From Maridesulfovibrio frigidus DSM 17176 (GTDB lineage: Bacteria; Desulfobacterota; Desulfovibrionia; Desulfovibrionales; Desulfovibrionaceae), in the NCBI RefSeq assembly GCF_000711735.1, contig NZ_JONL01000003.1:1-64000 (forward strand): a stretch of 64,000 bases of DNA. Reading direction: 5' to 3'. The first letter of the stretch is position 1, and every line of letters begins with the position of its first letter. Under the pieces are notes generated by a model. It was not told where the DNA came from, made no database searches, and worked only from the letters and a program-made list of their open reading frames with translations. Below, in pieces: positions 62,718 to 64,000 of this stretch. The translations under genes were made by a program, and so were the position numbers.

Positions 62718-63986
62718 GTGAATTTTGATTCTTTTTCTTTTGACCAGCGCATTGTCACTGGCATCATCGGTTGCGGCTATACGATTCCTACTCCAATTCA
62801 AGTGCGCGCTATCCCTGAAGTTTTAAGCGGCCGTGATGTTATGGGCCTTGCTCAGACAGGAACAGGAAAGACAGCTGCTTTTGCACTTCCTATTTTGCAG
62901 CGCTTGCTTACTAGTAACGCTCCTAAGCAGGGGCCTTGCCGCACATTGGTGCTTGCTCCTACACGTGAACTAGCTTTGCAGATTCACGAAAATTTTATTT
63001 CTCTTGGAAAACAGACCGGCATCCGCAGCGCAGCTGTATTCGGAGGCGTCGGCGCCAATCCTCAGATTAAGGCCGCGAACAAAGCTACCGTTATTGTAGC
63101 TTGTCCCGGCAGACTTATTGACCTTCTTAATCAAGGTGTACTTAAACTTGATCAGGTCGATACTTTGGTTCTCGACGAAGCTGACCGTATGCTTGATATG
63201 GGTTTCATGCCTGACATCAAACGTATTCTTGCTCGTCTCCCTGCTACTCGCCAGAACTTGTTGTTCTCAGCGACTATGCCGCATGATATTAGAGAGCTTG
63301 CTGGGAAGATTCTTGTTAACCCAGCAACTGTTCAGGTTGCGAATACTGCTCCTGCTACAAGCGTTGGGCATACTTTCTACCCTGTTCATCCTCAGCTTAA
63401 AGTCGGCCTTTTGGAAGCTTTGCTGGACGTAACTAAATATGACAGCATGCTCATTTTTACTCGTACAAAGCATCGTGCTAAAAACTTGGCTAGAAAGCTT
63501 AGCTTTCGTGGTCATGAAGCAACATTTTTGCAGGGTAATATGAGTCAGAATCAGCGTCAGCGCGCGCTTGATGGCTTTAAAGACGGTACTTTCAAAGTGA
63601 TGGTTGCTACCGATATCGCAGCTCGCGGTATTGACTGTGATCGCATTACTCACGTTATCAACTTCGATGTGCCTGATACTGCTGAAACTTACACTCACCG
63701 TATTGGTCGTACAGGCCGTGCTGGACGTAGTGGTATGGCTCTTAGTCTCGTAACAAAAGAAGATGAACGCTTGATGCGTGAGATCGAGAAAATTGTGGGC
63801 AGACAGATTGACCGTCGCAAAGTGGAAGAGTTTGATTACGATCAGCCTCTCAAAAGTGTGCCGGGAATGGATCGTAGAGGACCAGCTCCTGCTAAGCATA
63901 AAAAAACTTACGGCTCTGATAAAAGGCGTCCTGCTGCACCTACTCGCAGACGCACAACTAAAGCTCCCGTTCGTACTAAACGCTAG
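62718..63986 (+). CDS. rhlE: DEAD-box RNA helicase, RhlE type
   Basis: The 422-residue helicase unwinds RNA with ATP. It has the Q motif region (FDQRIVTGIIGCGYTIPTPI), motif I (AQTGTGKTAAF), motif II (VLDEADRMLDMGF, the DEAD box), motif III (LFSATMP), motif V (MVATDIAARGID) and motif VI (HRIGRTGRAGR), and a basic C-terminal tail (RRPAAPTRRRTTKAPVRTKR) that can hold structured RNA. The layout and tail match RhlE rather than RNA helicases with a specific C-terminal domain. The start is a GTG at 62718, seven bases after CAGGA. The stop lies 14 bases before the window end. Confidence 0.92.
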   Translation: MNFDSFSFDQRIVTGIIGCGYTIPTPIQVRAIPEVLSGRDVMGLAQTGTGKTAAFALPILQRLLTSNAPKQGPCRTLVLAPTRELALQIHENFISLGKQTGIRSAAVFGGVGANPQIKAANKATVIVACPGRLIDLLNQGVLKLDQVDTLVLDEADRMLDMGFMPDIKRILARLPATRQNLLFSATMPHDIRELAGKILVNPATVQVANTAPATSVGHTFYPVHPQLKVGLLEALLDVTKYDSMLIFTRTKHRAKNLARKLSFRGHEATFLQGNMSQNQRQRALDGFKDGTFKVMVATDIAARGIDCDRITHVINFDVPDTAETYTHRIGRTGRAGRSGMALSLVTKEDERLMREIEKIVGRQIDRRKVEEFDYDQPLKSVPGMDRRGPAPAKHKKTYGSDKRRPAAPTRRRTTKAPVRTKR

Positions 63987-64000
63987 TCATATCAAGGTCT

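Noticed and set aside
62539-62721. A 60-codon frame before the helicase gene
   Set aside because: It has no good ribosome binding site, overlaps the helicase start, and another frame on the opposite strand spans the same DNA.
63267-63899. Open antisense frame of about 210 codons within the helicase gene
   Set aside because: The DEAD-box helicase motifs lie in the other strand; this frame has no features of a real protein.

Overview
The window looks like a chromosomal segment of a Desulfovibrio-type sulfate reducer (Desulfovibrionaceae, Thermodesulfobacteriota/Deltaproteobacteria). This rests on the moderately AT-rich DNA, the sahR-ahcY pair with an ArsR-methyltransferase fusion, the DUF1318 lipoprotein with its AsmA/YdbH-like partner, a NifU-like scaffold, several very large hybrid histidine kinases, and above all the parts of the 'GAK system', a gene set I know mainly from Desulfovibrio-type genomes. 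Species cannot be fixed from sequence reading alone. There is no prophage, transposase, integrase, CRISPR array or rRNA operon in the window.

Layout. 1-1.9 kb: two AT-rich hypothetical genes beside the 3' end of a tRNA-Pro gene (possible island edge). 2-5.4 kb: AmrS-type radical SAM enzyme with a small secreted protein, purM, then the DUF1318 lipoprotein. 5.4-11.6 kb: leftward genes for an AsmA/YdbH-like envelope protein, a second radical SAM protein, a histidine kinase with a pseudo-receiver, and an EAL-HDOD signalling protein. 11.9-16.8 kb: leftward housekeeping genes rpsI, rplM, alaS, recA. 17-28 kb: PP-loop ATPase, Ca2+/Na+ exchanger-like protein, DUF6765-like protein, POT peptide transporter, BI-1 family protein, lpxK, rnr, an S24/CI-like regulator and a small zinc-ribbon protein. 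28.7-33.4 kb: an arginase-fold UPF0489 protein and small secreted or membrane proteins, one with a sea-urchin-egg-lectin-like pattern, plus an EEP-family phosphodiesterase. 33.6-38.2 kb: a periplasmic binding protein coupled to a hybrid kinase, and a NifU-like protein. 38.3-43.7 kb: LysR regulator, DUF482 acyltransferase-like protein, YqiA-like esterase, CofD-like protein of the GAK system, nfo, and a DUF2325 gene behind a Fur-box-like palindrome. 43.9-49.4 kb: another hybrid kinase, a membrane protein, a ferredoxin-nitroreductase and a PEP-CTERM-like secreted protein.

49.5-56.2 kb is the most unusual block: a compact leftward operon with, in transcription order, an unknown protein, an XXXCH-motif protein, a PHP-like metallohydrolase, a PhoU-kinase fusion, an ATP-grasp ligase, an HPr-kinase-like P-loop kinase and an amphi-Trp protein with a Lys/Ala-rich tail, ending at a strong terminator. 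With the CofD-like gene 8 kb away this makes a near-complete GAK system, whose biochemical function I do not know to have been established. The enzyme types suggest a peptide- or cofactor-modifying pathway with kinase, ligase and phosphoester-hydrolysis steps; that is inference.

56.3-64 kb: LysR gene divergent from a small secreted protein, five tRNA genes (three Glu-UUC, two Gln-CUG) from a tandem duplication, a small Rho-N-like protein, a DUF721/DciA-like protein, sahR, ahcY (S-adenosylhomocysteine recycling) and an RhlE-type DEAD-box helicase. Intrinsic terminators separate most transcription units and are listed where the stem could be read base by base.
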